64,000 nucleotides of DNA from Welwitschia mirabilis (taxonomy: Eukaryota; Gnetophyta; Gnetopsida; Welwitschiales): the NCBI GenBank assembly GCA_051453625.1, contig JBOZIK010000001.1, forward strand, positions 78,945,954-79,009,953, read 5' to 3'. The first letter of the stretch is position 1. Each line of letters begins with the position of its first letter. Shown piece after piece: positions 26,379 to 38,989 of this stretch. The notes beneath the pieces are model-generated. The model was not told the DNA's origin. It worked only from the letters and a program-made list of their open reading frames with translations, and ran no database searches. A program made the translations under genes and the position numbers.

Positions 26379-27471
26379 AAAAAAGTAAAACTAGAATAAT
26401 GTATAAGACAAGATTTTTAGTGGTTCGAGACAGTCCCTACTCCACTGTCAAAAGATAGCCAATAACCAAAACTATTCCATATATTTGTTAGTTCACTATC
26501 CACAAGGTTTTCAATGCTAAACTTTAACCTTTATTTAGAAAAGGACTTTTATAGGGTAAAACTCAGCCTTTATAAAATAGAATTTTGTAGGCTAAGTCTC
26601 AACCTTCATAAAATAAACTTTTCTAGACTAATTCTCAACCTTCATAAAATCTTTAAGGTAGAGTGATGGAATAAAACCTTGATCCTCTAACAAACTCAAA
26701 TGCAAGTACAACAATAAAGCCTTTACTCAGATTTAATACAAAAGTAAGTACTGAGAGAGAGAAAAGAAGGGTGTTACAAAGATAAGCTTTTCAAATTAAG
26801 AGTGCAATCTTCTTTTTCAAAATTAGTTCAAATCTACCTATGATTTTTTTAGTATATCCTCTTTAAATAATTTCCCCAAAATATAGTTGTTAAATAGTTG
26901 GGAAGGAATCTAAAATTTACAATGAATAGACTAGGTGAGATAATAGTTAGAAAACCATTTAAAAAATTTTTCTTCCACTTTGATAGGTCAATCCCTTGAA
27001 ACATTCGACTGACTTGAGTGACTCATGTTACTTGATCTAGTTGCACACCCCCCCTCCCCTGTGCCTTCTTATCCAGTCAATCAAAATGACTTATTTTACT
27101 TGATCTAATCACCCTAAGCTAAAACCTAGTCGATCGCCTTTGTCCAGGTCCGGTCGATCTCATGTGGGTTCAATTATCCCCATATGAAGTAGCCCATATG
27201 AACAAGCTCAAAAAGTGCATTTCCAAGTCTAGTCAGCCCCATAAAGATCCATTTAACCCCATATGAAGTAGCTCAAAATGTGAATTTCTAGGTCCAATCG
27301 ACCCTAGTTAAAGTCCTTGGACAGAAAGTAAAGTAACTTTGATCAAAACACATATAAATGTTAACTATCTTTTAGTTATGGATCTTTTATTTTCTTGCAT
27401 CTGTAAAATCACATTTTATTTTATAAAGATCAGTTTAGTTTGACATCAATTGGAAATATAAAATCCTAACA
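26379..27471 (-). repeat. 3' LTR of element A (outer end hidden by gap)
   Basis: It matches 29897-30994 and 4964-6156. On the minus strand it starts TGTTAGGATTTTATATTTCC at 27471, directly after the polypurine tract. The outer end lies in the gap before 26379. Confidence 0.85.
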
Positions 27472-28329
27472 ATCTCCTTCTTTGACATTGATGGTAACAA
27501 ATAAGTGATTTTAAGTATTTTATTTCTAAGCTCTTTCTTTTATCAATCTAATAAAGCATATTGACATAATAAGATCTTCCCCTTTTACAAATTTGTACAA
27601 ATAATATTAAATAAAGGGTGCAATTCCTTTAAGGAAAAAAATACTCCTAAATCAAAATCATTTTAAGTTCTATTAAGTTTGAACCATGGCAATTTTATGC
27701 AAACATCTTTTTAAAAACACCATATTTTCTCCCCCTTTTAACATCAATGAGAAAGAAGAAATAAATAGAGATAAATAGCTATAAACCTTAGACATGTGAT
27801 AAGAAATACTATATTTTCTCCCCATTATTTTATGTCATATATATGTATATAAAAAATAATAATCATATAGAGTTTCCAAAGTATTATGTAAATGAGATTG
27901 ATAATTTTCAATTTATTATTTCCAAAAGACAACTAACTGATGCTATGTTCATGACACTAAGTTTTAATTGCAAAGTGAACTAGAATAGTTAAAATTTATA
28001 GATATAGGTTTACAATAAATTATCATTAAGATGAAAAACCAACACGACAATAACAACTAGATAATATATAATCTTATTTAGCTAATCACAATAACATTCA
28101 TGACCATATAAGCATGAGGTTCTCATATACAAATAAGGTAAATATCCTAATGATTCTTTCAAGGAGTACATCATATTACAACAATTAACAGTCTAGTAAA
28201 AATAATTTAATAAATAATAATTGATCACAATAACAACTTAAACTGAGTAAATAATATATTTACATTACCAACAAGAACCAATGCTAATGTTGAAATTTGC
28301 TTAGATAAAAAAGGCTCTAAATTCTTAGC
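27472..28329 (-). other. Polypurine tract and repeated polypurine-like sites
   Basis: On the minus strand AAAGAAGGAGATT abuts the 3' LTR. Further similar purine runs lie at about 27573 (AAAAGGGGAAGA), 27730 (AAAAGGGGGAGAAAA) and 27812 (ATGGGGAGAAAA). One follows TTGATGTT, the same context as the LTR-adjacent copy. Several polypurine sites before the 3' LTR have been described as characteristic of Sireviruses. No coding trace remains in this stretch. Confidence 0.6.
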
Positions 28330-29857
28330 TTATTCCCACATGGTCTTTTTTGACTTTTGGGTAGAGACTTGTTTGGGAATAAATTTAAATGATAAACCAT
28401 TAATATTTGCAAAATGCATATTTTTTCTATATAGACAACTAAATTTTGAATGACCAAATTTGCAACAATAAGGGAAAGTGATATTTTTGGTATAAAATGT
28501 TATACCTTTAATACTTACCTTACTAGATGATGTTAATGTACTATTGCCTTCAAATCTAGTACCCTTTTTACAATGTGTAAGCTATTTGAATCCAAGCATC
28601 TTCTGAAGTTTCCTTGATCCTTCTGTAAATCTACCCAAGACTTGTGAATATTGGCTTAAATTCTTTATGAAACTTGTTTTTTCATCTTGAATCTCTTTAT
28701 ATCTTTGATTATGGCTTCATGCTCGCTTCTCAAATCCTTAACGATCTAGTTTAATTCATTGACTTTTAGAGAAAGCCTTTCACATTCTTGATATAGTTCA
28801 TAACATGTTTCTTTAACATCCTTCTCTTCTCCATCTTCACTCATGTCTAAATCATCATGGTCAATGAATTTTGGTGACTGAGTAGTAGGTTTCACAATTT
28901 TCATGAAATATAATGTTTTACTTTTTTTATGATCTTTATCTAAGCTTTCTTCTTTTTCTTCTTCATCAAGGTTATTCCAAGTGGCTACTAGTAATGCAAG
29001 CTTGAGGATCTTCAGTTTTGTATTGTTGGCATAATTGATTTTCATATGACTAAACCCTTTGCTAATTTCTCCATTTCTTCTTTTTGACAGAAATATTTTA
29101 AATTTTCTTGTAAAAGAGATACTTCATCTAATTCATCTTCTGATTTGACACTTTTCTTTTTTTTTTACATACTTTTCAAAGCGAAGCTTTTCTTCTTATT
29201 CTGAGAAAATTTTAACTGATAAGTTTAAAGGTTACCTTGTAGTTTGTCTAGTGGCATCTTGCTGATATCTTTACTTTCTTCAATCATAGTCACATTCTAT
29301 TAAAATCTCTTGGGAAGGGATCTTAAGACCTTTCTTACTGTTCTATATTTCTCCATATTTTATTCAAGATTTGCCATGGATTTTACAATGTCTATTATAC
29401 AAGCAAAGAATTCCTGGAGAGTTTCTTCCTCATCCATCTTAATATCTTCAAATTTTATAACCAACATTTGCATCTTTGCTTGCTTAATAGTGCATGTTCC
29501 TTCATGAATAATAGCAAAAATATCTCGTGCTTCCTTGATAGTCTCATAGTTTACTATTCTCTTGAACTCATCTATAGTCATAACATAAATACGTGCATAC
29601 AAAGCATGAGCAGCAAAAGTAGCACTAACTTTATCTAATGAAGTCCATTTATCTTTTCATTTTAACACAATTTTAGTTTAATCTTTGGCATTCTGTTGAG
29701 TTGTGGTAGGATGACTATAACCTCTAATTAATAAATCCTCATAATATACGTTAAGAGAGGTTAAGAATATTCTCATTTTAGCCTTCCAATGTCTATATTT
29801 TATTCCATTAAATAGTGGAGGCCTAGAAATAGAGAGACCTTTTGTAATAGAACTCAT
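28330..29857 (-). pseudogene. Copia gag (UBN2-type), decayed
   Basis: Gag forms the particle core and binds element RNA. The frame starts at an ATG at 29857 with a RPPLFNGIKY motif, typical of the gag N-terminus. The best-preserved part, 29602-29360, reads 80 codons without a stop and has IDEFKRIVNYET, EARDIFAIIHEGT and IKFEDIKMDEEETLQEFF, the UBN2 core pattern. After a stop at 29357-29359 it continues through RSLPKRF and IEESKDISKMPLDKL. The acidic segment at 29045-28746 resembles the linker before the zinc knuckle. Near 28460 a knuckle remains as YCCKFGHSKFSC, with the first of its four ligands changed from Cys to Phe. Several stops, many replacing Gln or Trp, make it non-functional. Confidence 0.85.
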
Positions 29858-29896
29858 GGCTAGGGTTATGAAGTTAAAAATTAGTTAAAATCTTAG

Positions 29897-30994
29897 TGTT
29901 AAATCTATAAATAACTCTAGATGGAGGGTGAATAGGATTTTTGAAAAATTTAAATAACCGTTATTACCCAAAAAAGAAATTATAACATAAAAATATATAA
30001 CAAAATAAACTTAAAAAGTATAACTAGAATAATGCGTAAGACAAGATTTATAGTGGTTTGGGATAGATCCTACTTCACTCTTGGAAGATAACCAATAACG
30101 AAACTGTTCTAAATATTTATTAGTTCACTATCCACTAGGTTTTTAAGGCTAACCTACAACCTTTACAAAACGAAAGGGACTTTTGATAACTAAGTCCTAA
30201 CCTTCATAAAACGTATTTTTCTAGGCTAAGTCTTAACCTTCATAAAGCCCTTAAGGGTGAGTGATGGAATAAAGCCTTTATGCTTTAAGTCACTTAAATT
30301 CAAGTACCAACAATGGAGCCTTATTACTCAGATTTAATACAAAGGTAAGTACTAAGAGAGAGAGGAATGGTATTATAAAGATAAGATTTCTAAATCAAGA
30401 GTGCAACCTCCTTTTTTAAAATCAATTCAAATCTATCTATAAGTTTTTGAGTATAACCTCTTTAAATAGATTTATTTAAAATATAACTATTAGATAATTG
30501 TGAAGAAATCTGACATTTACAATGGATAGAATAGGTGGGATAATAGTTAGAAAACCATTTGAAAAGTTTTACTTCCACTTTGATTGGTCAACTCCTCAAA
30601 GCATCAGGTTAACCATGTTACTTGATTTAGTTGCCCCTAGCTAAAACTCAGTCGACCACCTTTTTCCAAGTCCTATTAACCTCACATAGGTCCAGTTTAC
30701 ATCATATGAAGTATTCTATATGAAAAAGCTTAAAAAGTGCATTTCTAGGTCTAGTCAAAGCTAAAAAGATCTAGTTGACCTCATATGAAGTATTTAAAAA
30801 TGTGTATTTTCAGGTCTTGTTAACATCTAGTTTAAGTTCTCGAACAAAAATTAAAGTAACTTTGATTAGAACACATCTAAATCTTGACTATCTTTTTTTT
30901 ATGGATCCTTTAGCTTCTTGCATTTATAAAATCACATTTCATTCTACAAAGATCATATTAGTTTAACATCAATTGGCAATATAAGATCCTAACA
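29897..30994 (-). repeat. 5' LTR of element A
   Basis: It spans from TGTT at 29897 to CCTAACA at 30994, 1098 bases, read on the minus strand as TGTTAGGATCTTATATTGCC to TTTAACA. It contains the AGGCTAAGTC phrases and the imperfect tandem units around GACC-CATATGAAGTA also seen in the other two copies. It joins the gag leader directly, with no primer-binding site between. Confidence 0.87.
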
Positions 30995-33734
30995 AGGTAA
31001 ACATTCATAGTATGTGTATATAAGTTATTAAAGTTACACGATGAAATCATGATGGATTCTATTTAGACTTAAATAGATAGTTATATGTGTAATTGATTAA
31101 AAATGATATATAATTATTAACTATCCCATAATCATACTTAACTATAATAAACTCTAATTAAGGAAGTTATACTAAGGACATATTATAAGTTTAATTATTA
31201 TATTTCCAATGGTTTTATCCCTCTGAATGTTTGGTGATGACTTGTCCAACTTAATGTTTTATCTTATCTCAATTTCTTTGATATATCTATCATGTTATGA
31301 TTTCTCTATCAATAATCTAATCTTTTGGTGTACTATATTATGCATTTGATATGTATTGGAATAATCATATAATGACGTTAATTGTTGATATGAAACTCAT
31401 AACTTGTGTGGTATCATGGACAACTAGTTTATTTAATGATAACCCATAGATGCGCTTAGACCACAAATGCATTAAATGATGTAATGGAAATAGTAATTCA
31501 AAGATCATTGAATGAGGTAATGGAGTGATGGAAATAGTGTAATTAGTTTATCTTATTTTATTTTTCTTGAAAATTAGATACTTGAGAATTTGGGATCTTT
31601 CTTATTATCTTTTTATTCTTGATTATAGTTAATGATGTGCATGAGTACATGATGAGGCTTAATACCAGTGTTAGTCATTATGACATGAATGACATTGGTA
31701 TGTTGCCTTGGAATGCCTTGTGTATAATCATTATCGATGTACACATGTGAGATGCCAATAAAAATAATTATTAAGGTAGTAATTATTATTAACTAATAAC
31801 CTAATAAGAAATACACATAAATAACTTATGATAATAATGTTGATAACTATATCATAGCCTAATGTCAGTGCGATTAGTTATCAATGACTTAAATCTAATG
31901 ATCTTATGTTATTGGTGTGATAGATTAATTGATATAATGATGATTTGATCAAGATAGTCCTAGGTAATCTAAATTGATTTATAATGGATGTAATATACCT
32001 ATGATGATGGCATATGGAAATAGTATATATTTTGAGATTGGATATCGTATTTCTACACTATTTTTCTTTATTTTTTGTGTTATTAGTCATGATTCATCTT
32101 TATTAGATCTTGATTGATCCATATCTTTAATTTAGTAGCATACTAACATATAGCTTGGGTATTTTCATTTGATACATATTATTTATATCTATATTCACTA
32201 TATGGTGTTATAAAAGGAGCAATAGTAGCTAATGGATGCTTGAACTAGAGCTCCATGAATGTTCTATTGACTATTTCCTATATTTTTTATTTATAGATAT
32301 ATATATGTATATCAGATGATGTTTTCTAGGATTTTATGTGAACTTTATGATTTCATCATATATAACATTTTGTTTTTCTATCTACTCACTAATATGGATC
32401 ATCTAGTCCTATCATACACCTACATGTATTTGTAATTAGAAAAATAATATCTTAAGGTAAAACTACATGTGGTCTAATTTCCTCTAGATGAGGATATGTA
32501 GACATGGTTGCTTAGCTGTTAGTGCAACCAATCACTCGACCAAGACGTACATACTTCTTATGTATGTTTCTAATTATTTGATTAGGCCCTTCACACTTTT
32601 ATTATGTGTTCCTAGTCTAGATCTCATGAATGAAATTAAGTAAAGCACCAAATATGAGATTTCTTTATAATCTTAAGTTAAGATGTTGTGTTAATTAGGT
32701 GAGTTGTCATCTTGTAGTTCTCCTAATGTATAGCTTTGCGTAACTAAGAATTAAGTCTTTTAATCATAACCTAATTAATATAATATGATGATTAATTATG
32801 TAATTAATTAATAAAAAAGTTTTAGGTGTCATTTGGATGTAGATTTTTATGTGTCATAGGAGAGTGGACAACTTTTGTTTCATCTCACTTAGAAGTTAGG
32901 GTAATTTTCTCTTTGAAAAGTTATTCTAGAGTGGTTTCATCATGCATCAAGTTCCTTTATATATTTCTAATTTAACTTGGTTTTCTATTTATTTTCATAA
33001 ATCATATTTCTTGGGGTCTCTAACATAGCTTCCTCTTTCATCTCTAATTTTCCTTAACTATCTTTTGAATTATTGACTTCTTCATCATTGCTAATTGGAT
33101 TTAGAGATGTCCTCCTTTTAGTGCCAAAATGAAGAAAGATAATATTTAATAAAAGTATGCATAAATTTTATAAAGCTGTATACTAAAATGCTATAAATGT
33201 AAAATTGCTAATCTAAAAAGTAGCTTAAATCATTTATCTAAAAATAGAGGTTTGCTAAAAAACCAGTTAAGATAGTTAAACCTCCAACCAACTTAACTCA
33301 AATTACATTATTAAGATGAACTTTTAATAAAGGTAAACTTAAATATTTGAGGTTGAAAAATGAACATTTGCACTATATGCATAATATATATTGTTAAGTG
33401 GAGAAAGATAAAAATACCTTAAAATAACTATAATGCTTAAACAACACTTTATTCTAAGCACTACTAATATCCTAGTATATGTTTAGGTACATACGTCAAA
33501 GGGAAAAAAATAAACAAATAAACATCACCTTTTCAAAAAATTCTAAAACAAAAATAGCATGAAAGAAAACTTTTTAGCTTTTCATTAAAAGAAATATTGT
33601 AATACAACACTCAACATGAGTATATATATGAAATGAACCAATGAAAATTGGTGTTTCCTTTCTAGGTAGAATTAGGGCTAAGATTAATGCTTGGGATTCC
33701 TTTTCAAGGATGGACTAGATCTTTCATATGCTTC
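30995..33734. other. AT-rich intergenic DNA, no gene recognised
   Basis: No protein family, RNA gene or LTR was recognised in this 2.7 kb between two LTRs. Confidence 0.55.
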
Positions 33735-34951
33735 TGTTGGATCTAAAGAACCCTATAGAAGGGAATGGACAGGATTTAAAAAATTAAATAGTATCCTAAA
33801 AGTTACCAATAAATATTGAGTATTCTAGTTAACGAACTAAGCTATTGTTAAATAGGATTAAATAAATGAAGATCGAAATAAATGAAAATAAAAAATATCA
33901 AGGAATGATCATCAAAAACACAATTTATAGTTGTTCAGGAAACCCCCTACTCCACTCTTAGTAGTTAACTTTCACTTTAAGTTGATCTGAATCCTTGTTA
34001 CTTTCTTTCTAGGTTTGTTAGGTCAATCTATAACCTTTACAAATAGAATTTTCAAGGCTAATTATCAACTTTTGTAGAGAAAAGATTTTGGTAACAATAG
34101 CATGTTAGAATACACTAATTCCACCCAATCTAAAGTACAACAAGGTTAAAGATACACTATCTGAAAACAAGTTCATAAGTCCAAGTATGTACAATGCAGT
34201 CTGTTTAATTAAGATCTCAATAGTACAAAAGAGTTCCTTTTTCTGATCTTTGGTCTATGCCTTCAAAAAAAGTCCCTTAATATTTTGACTTTTATGGCTT
34301 ATACAGATGATAAATTTTTAGGGTTTATAACGAATTCAATATTCTAATGAATAAAAAATAAGGATACAATGGTTGAAAATAAACTGAAAAATTCCATTTC
34401 CACCATGACTAATTAATCCTTTAAAACATTTAATTGATTTCATTGAGTGTTGTCATCAAATTCAGTCAACCCCATCTTCTTCTAATTGACCTGAGTTCTT
34501 TACATCACTTAGTCTAGTTAACCTCATCCAAAATCCATTTGACCAAATATGGTCCAAGTTAATTTAACCCCACTTTTATTTAATCAACTACTTATGAAAT
34601 TTAATAGAACATTTTTAGCACAGGTCCAGTTGACCCCTTTGAAATCCTATCGACCTCTTGGTAAAATAGATTTGACAATTTTTGATATAGGTCTACGCAA
34701 CCCCTTTGGGATTTGGTCAACCCATTAATAAATTAAATATGATAATTTTTTATATAGGTTTATACGACCCCTTAGGAATCTGGTTGATTCCTTAAAAAAT
34801 TTATTACTTATTAAGTTCAAGCATAGCTAATAAGATATGCCAATTACTTCTGACCTATAAGGATTAATATTTTCTACAAGAAATACAATATATTTTGCTA
34901 TCCTAGAAAATGTTAGTTTGACATCAACTTGGCAAAAAATATAACTTAACA
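33735..34951 (-). repeat. Solo-like LTR of copia family B
   Basis: It starts on the plus strand TGTTGGATCTAAAGAACCC and ends TATAACTTAACA, and aligns throughout with the LTR at 41335-42522. It lacks a primer-binding site on its left flank and a polypurine tract on its right, so it does not sit at the inner edge of element B. It may be a solo LTR or the outer LTR of a rearranged copy. Confidence 0.75.
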
Positions 34952-35442
34952 AATAAGAGTAAAGGGTAAAGGTGGTATTTATTTATAACTATAGAATTAT
35001 GAATAGCAAATCTAATAAATAAACTAAAATACTAATAGTGCATAGAAGACATATGACACATTACACAAGTTTGATAAAGTTTAGTACATTGACTAAAATT
35101 AGGTATCATCCTTATTATTATTTAAATGATGGTAAATATAATACCACATTAATAGAGTTCTATATTTACCCTTCTTATTTGTCTAGTTGGCATGTAAGTG
35201 GTGTCGTCTAGCTTATTGTCTAGACGATGAAGTGGACAACAAGCTTCTTCAAGCTCTTTAATTAAAAGTAAATTTTGTTTTAATAATTATGCATTTCCAT
35301 GATTTTAATCTTAACTCTCAATAATATCATTTTCCACCTATCNNNNNNNNNNNNNNNNNNNNNNNNNNNNNNNNNNNNNNNNNNNNNNNNNNNNNNNNNN
35401 NNNNNNNNNNNNNNNNNNNNNNNNNNNNNNNNNNNNNNNNNN
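34952..35442. other. Short AT-rich stretch and a 100-N gap
   Basis: 34952-35342 shows no recognisable feature. 35343-35442 is exactly 100 N, the usual placeholder for a gap of unknown length. Confidence 0.7.
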
Positions 35443-35655
35443 ATGATAATTTTTTATATAGGTTTATCAACCCCTCTAAGATCCAATCTATCCCTTAGGG
35501 ATTAGATTAACCCCTTATTTGATTTGTCACTTGTTAGGCTCAAGTGAAGCTAGTGAAAAATGTTAGGTTACTTCTGATCTACAAGAATTATTATTTTCTA
35601 TAAGAATTGTAACATATTTTGTTATACTAGAAAATGTTAATTTAACATCAACGTG
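35443..35655 (-). repeat. 3' LTR remnant of element B
   Basis: It matches 42299-42500, including CTTATTTGATTTGTCACTT and the ACATCAACGTGGCA end. About 18 bases of the usual LTR tip are missing at 35655, and the rest is cut off by the 100-N gap. Confidence 0.75.
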
Positions 35656-36184
35656 GCACTCTTTGAAGCCTGTCTTGATAGATAGACTTCTTTTTAAATT
35701 GAGTAGAAATAGCATAAATCCTTGCTTGTAGCGTCCTTTTGTCTTACTCTTCTGAAAGGTCCTTTTGTCATTAACACATGTGGAACTTGCTGAAGATTAA
35801 GATAAGTGGGAGAAAATAGACAAGATCTGAAAGAGATAGGGAAATAGGTGGAAATGAGGAAGGTAGGATTCCAAAAGATTTTATAAGGAGGTTAAAATAA
35901 GTTAAATTTGAAAAAAACAAGTCCACTATGTTTCTTCCACTCTTAACCCTACAGGTCCAGTCAACCAAATTATAGTCTGATCGACCTGTTAAGGCATGGA
36001 TCAAAAATAATTTTTTAGATTCGGTTGATTAAGACTGAAGTCCAATTGATCTGACTAATTTCATTTTACCTAGGGAAATTCTAGGCAACTGAGTTTAAGT
36101 TTCAATCAATTTGACTTCTCTAGATCTAGTAGATTGAATTTCAACTCTGGTCTACCAACCTTCTTTTAGTTAGAGCATGGAGAA

Positions 36185-36770
36185 ACAACCCCTAATTCAT
36201 GATGAAGACTCAAAAAATTATCAAAGTTTAGGGGTTTTATAAAAATATCAGCAATTGTCTATCAGTGATTACAAAATTCATGGAAATTTCACCTTCTCTA
36301 CTTGATCTCTAAGAAAATGATGTATAAGTTTAATATGTTTAGTTCAAGAATGCTAAATAGGATTTTTTAAGATATTAATTGTACTTGTATTATCACAAAA
36401 AGTTAGTACCTGACTATAGTTAACTCCAAAATCTTTGAGCATTTCTTTCATTCATAGAAGATGGATACAGCATTTTCTTGTCACTATGTAGTATGCTTCT
36501 ACTGTGGAAAGAGAAATAGAAGTTTTCTTATTACTTACCTACCCTACCAAGCATGATCCTAAAAAGAAACAGTTCCCACTAGTGCTTTTACAATCATCTG
36601 TGCAACTAGCCTAGTCTGCATTACTAAAACTTGTAAGTTCAAAAGAAGTTTCTATAGGATATCATAGCACATAGTCACTTCTTTCTTTTATATATCTTAA
36701 GATTCTTTTCATAGCTTAAAGATATGATTCCTTAAGATTAATCTAATATCTTGCACACATAACAACACTA
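36185..36770 (-). pseudogene. RNase H domain of element B
   Basis: RNase H removes the RNA strand during reverse transcription. Visible on the minus strand are AMKRILRYIKERSDYVL, the catalytic-region FSNAD, STSGNCFFLGS, KKTSISLSTVEAYYI, CDNTSTINILKNPI and TKHIKLIHHFLRDQVEKV. These match the copia RNase H series in order. Stops interrupt it at positions where the family has Trp (before YPI, after LVG, after IHLL) and at NPI*HS*TKH (36335-36361), where the family has Gln and Arg. Confidence 0.88.
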
Positions 36771-37660
36771 AACATTATGTTAGGTCTACTAGCAGTTAAG
36801 TATAATAAGCTCCCTATCATGCTCCTATAAAGTTTTCAATCAACTGATTTACCATGATTATCAAGTGTAACTTTACATAAAGTCAACATAAGAGTGTCAG
36901 TTGGCTTTGCATTTTCAAGCTCAAATCATTTAATTAACTCCTTTAAGTATTTTGATTGAGAAATAAAAATACCTTAATTTGTTTTTTAATTTATAAATCA
37001 AAAAACATGATTACCATACCAAGCGTATGCATCTCAAAGTGTGTTGCCATAATATTAGTGAACTCTTTCAAGAGATCCTCTTTTGAGACTCCAAAAATTA
37101 TATCATCAACATAGATCTGAATGATGATAAAGTCTTCCTTAAAATTTTTAACAAATAAAGTTTTATCTACTACTACATGGATATAATGGTTTTCTTTAAG
37201 AAATATTATTAGTTTTTCATAGCATTCCCTTCGTGCCTATTTTAAATCATACAATGCCTTTTTAAGTCTATAGACATGATTTAGTTTATGTGAATCTATG
37301 AATCCATTTGGTTGCTCTACATAAAATTATTATTTGAGGGTTCCATTTAAAAATGCACTATTCACATCCATTTAGAAGAATTTAAAGTTTTTGAAGGTGT
37401 GATAGGAAAGAAACATTCTAATACTATTTATCCTTACCACACAAGAAAATGTGTCTCCTACATCTATTCTTTTAATCTGATTGTATCCTTGAGCCACCAA
37501 TCTAGATTTTTTTCTTAATTACATTTTTGTGTTCATCACACTTATTCTTAAAAATCCATTTTATTCCAAGAATATTTTGATCCCATGGTCTTTTACTAAT
37601 TTCCAAACATCATTTCTTTTGAATTTTTGTAATTCTTCCTGCATTGCTATCATCCATTCT
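36771..37660 (-). pseudogene. Reverse transcriptase domain of element B
   Basis: The domain opens with AMQEELQKFKRNDVWKLV, then VAQGYNQ, DTFSCVVRINSIRMFLSYH, MDVNSAFLNG, YVEQPNGFID, VYRLKKALYDLK and VDKTLFVK. The catalytic YVDD is intact at 37102-37113, within IIIQIYVDDIIFG. It then reads IGSLLYLTASRPNIMFSV into RNase H. Defects include two adjacent stops after FLNGTLK, stops before MDV and ARREC where the family has Gln, and a frame change in an A run near 37515. The catalytic core motif has outlasted the reading frame. Confidence 0.9.
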
Positions 37661-38800
37661 TCATGTGTTTCAGCCTCTTCATACTTCTTGGTTTCAATTT
37701 AAGATACATAACAAATGTGGATACAAAATTTTTTAAGAGAATTTCTTATGTGTGTATTTGAGCTTACATCACTAACAACTAACCCAAGATGATGATATTT
37801 TAGTTCTTCAAACTTTTTGGAGGTAGCTTCTTGAGTTGTTTCTTCTTCTTTTTCCTTTAATACTTCCTTGATAGTAAAGATATTTGGAGTAATATTTTCT
37901 TTACCACTTGATAGTAGAGGTCTAGTACTAAAGTCATCTATTTGTACATTTATGAATTCTTCCACCCTTAGACTTCATTTTTTAAATACTAAGTAAGCTT
38001 TACTTTTAATTTAGTATCCTAGGAAAATTACTTCATTAGATTTGGACTCAGATTTACTCAAATGTTCTTTATCTTTTAAGACAAAACATTTACTTTTAAA
38101 GACCTTAAAATATGATACATTTAGCCTTCTTCCTTTCTAGAATTCATAGGGGATTTTATCCATGCCTAGTCTTAGATAAACTCTATTAATAATGTAGCAT
38201 GTAGTACTTACTGCTTCAGCCCAAAAATTTTTAGGTTCTTCCTTATCATTTAGAATAGTTCTTGCCATCTCTTAAAGGACTTAGTTTTTTTAATTTTGCA
38301 ATTCCATTTTGTTGTAGAGTTCTTGGGGCTAAAAACTAATGTTCTACACCATTATCCACATAATATTTCTTAAAAAGGTAATTTTGAGTTCTCTTTCATG
38401 ATTACTTCTGATTTGTTTAATAGTCTATCCCTTCTCATTCTGGATTTTGTTATAAATTTCAATACATATTTTAAAGGTTTCAACCTTGTTTCCTAGGAAG
38501 GTAATCTAAGTAAATCTAGATAAGTCATCCACCATAGACAAAAAATATCAATTTCCTTCTAGACTCTTGATTTGAGAAGGTCCCACTAAGTCCATGTAAA
38601 TGACTTCAAGTGGCATTGTTAAGAAGACTAAATTTTTACTCTTGTCGGAGATTCTAATCTATTTTCCTTTTTGACATGCATCACACAATTCATCTTTATT
38701 AATATTAATTCTATGAATTCTTTAAATAATGTTATTTTTAATGATGATTTTAAGATGGTCATAGTTTACGTGTCCTAACCGTTAATGCCATAACTATTCT
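37661..38800 (-). pseudogene. Integrase region of element B
   Basis: It includes the pre-integrase zinc-binding segment (ELCDACQKGK near 38690), the rve core (MPLEVIYMDLVGPSQIKS, YFLSMVDDLSRFT) and the C-terminal part (LNVSYFKVFKSKCFVLKD near 38110, then EVIFLGY and KAYLVF). Both copia order and spacing are kept. The second catalytic region (S-D-N-G-x-E in family members) is damaged, reading RSNHERELK near 38395. Stops follow KGK and FT, at family Gln and Trp positions. 37965-37699 is an acidic linker to reverse transcriptase, open for 88 codons. Confidence 0.85.
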
Positions 38801-38989
38801 TGGTTTATACGAGAAAAATGATACCTAGAAAAAGGTTGAACAATATTATAAACATTGTCTATTCTATTTGGATTAAGAAGAACTTCATTTGTTTCACCAT
38901 GTCTAATTTCACATTTTTTACTATCAAAAATAACTTTATAATCTTTATCACAAATCTGACTAATACTAAGTAAATTACAACATTCATAT

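Larger units (their letters stand above)
26379..30994 (-). mobile_element. Element A: gag-only copia (Sirevirus-like) retrotransposon
   Basis: Two related LTRs enclose only about 2.4 kb. The order on the minus strand is 5' LTR (30994-29897), gag (from 29857), zinc-knuckle remnant (near 28460), non-coding DNA with several polypurine-like sites, a polypurine tract (27483-27473) and the 3' LTR (from 27471). No protease, integrase, reverse transcriptase or RNase H trace is present. The LTRs and leader are related to those of element B, a pol-containing element nearby, so A is probably a deletion derivative that depended on such relatives. Repeated polypurine-like sites upstream of the 3' LTR are a known Sirevirus feature; the lineage assignment is inference. 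Confidence 0.78.
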
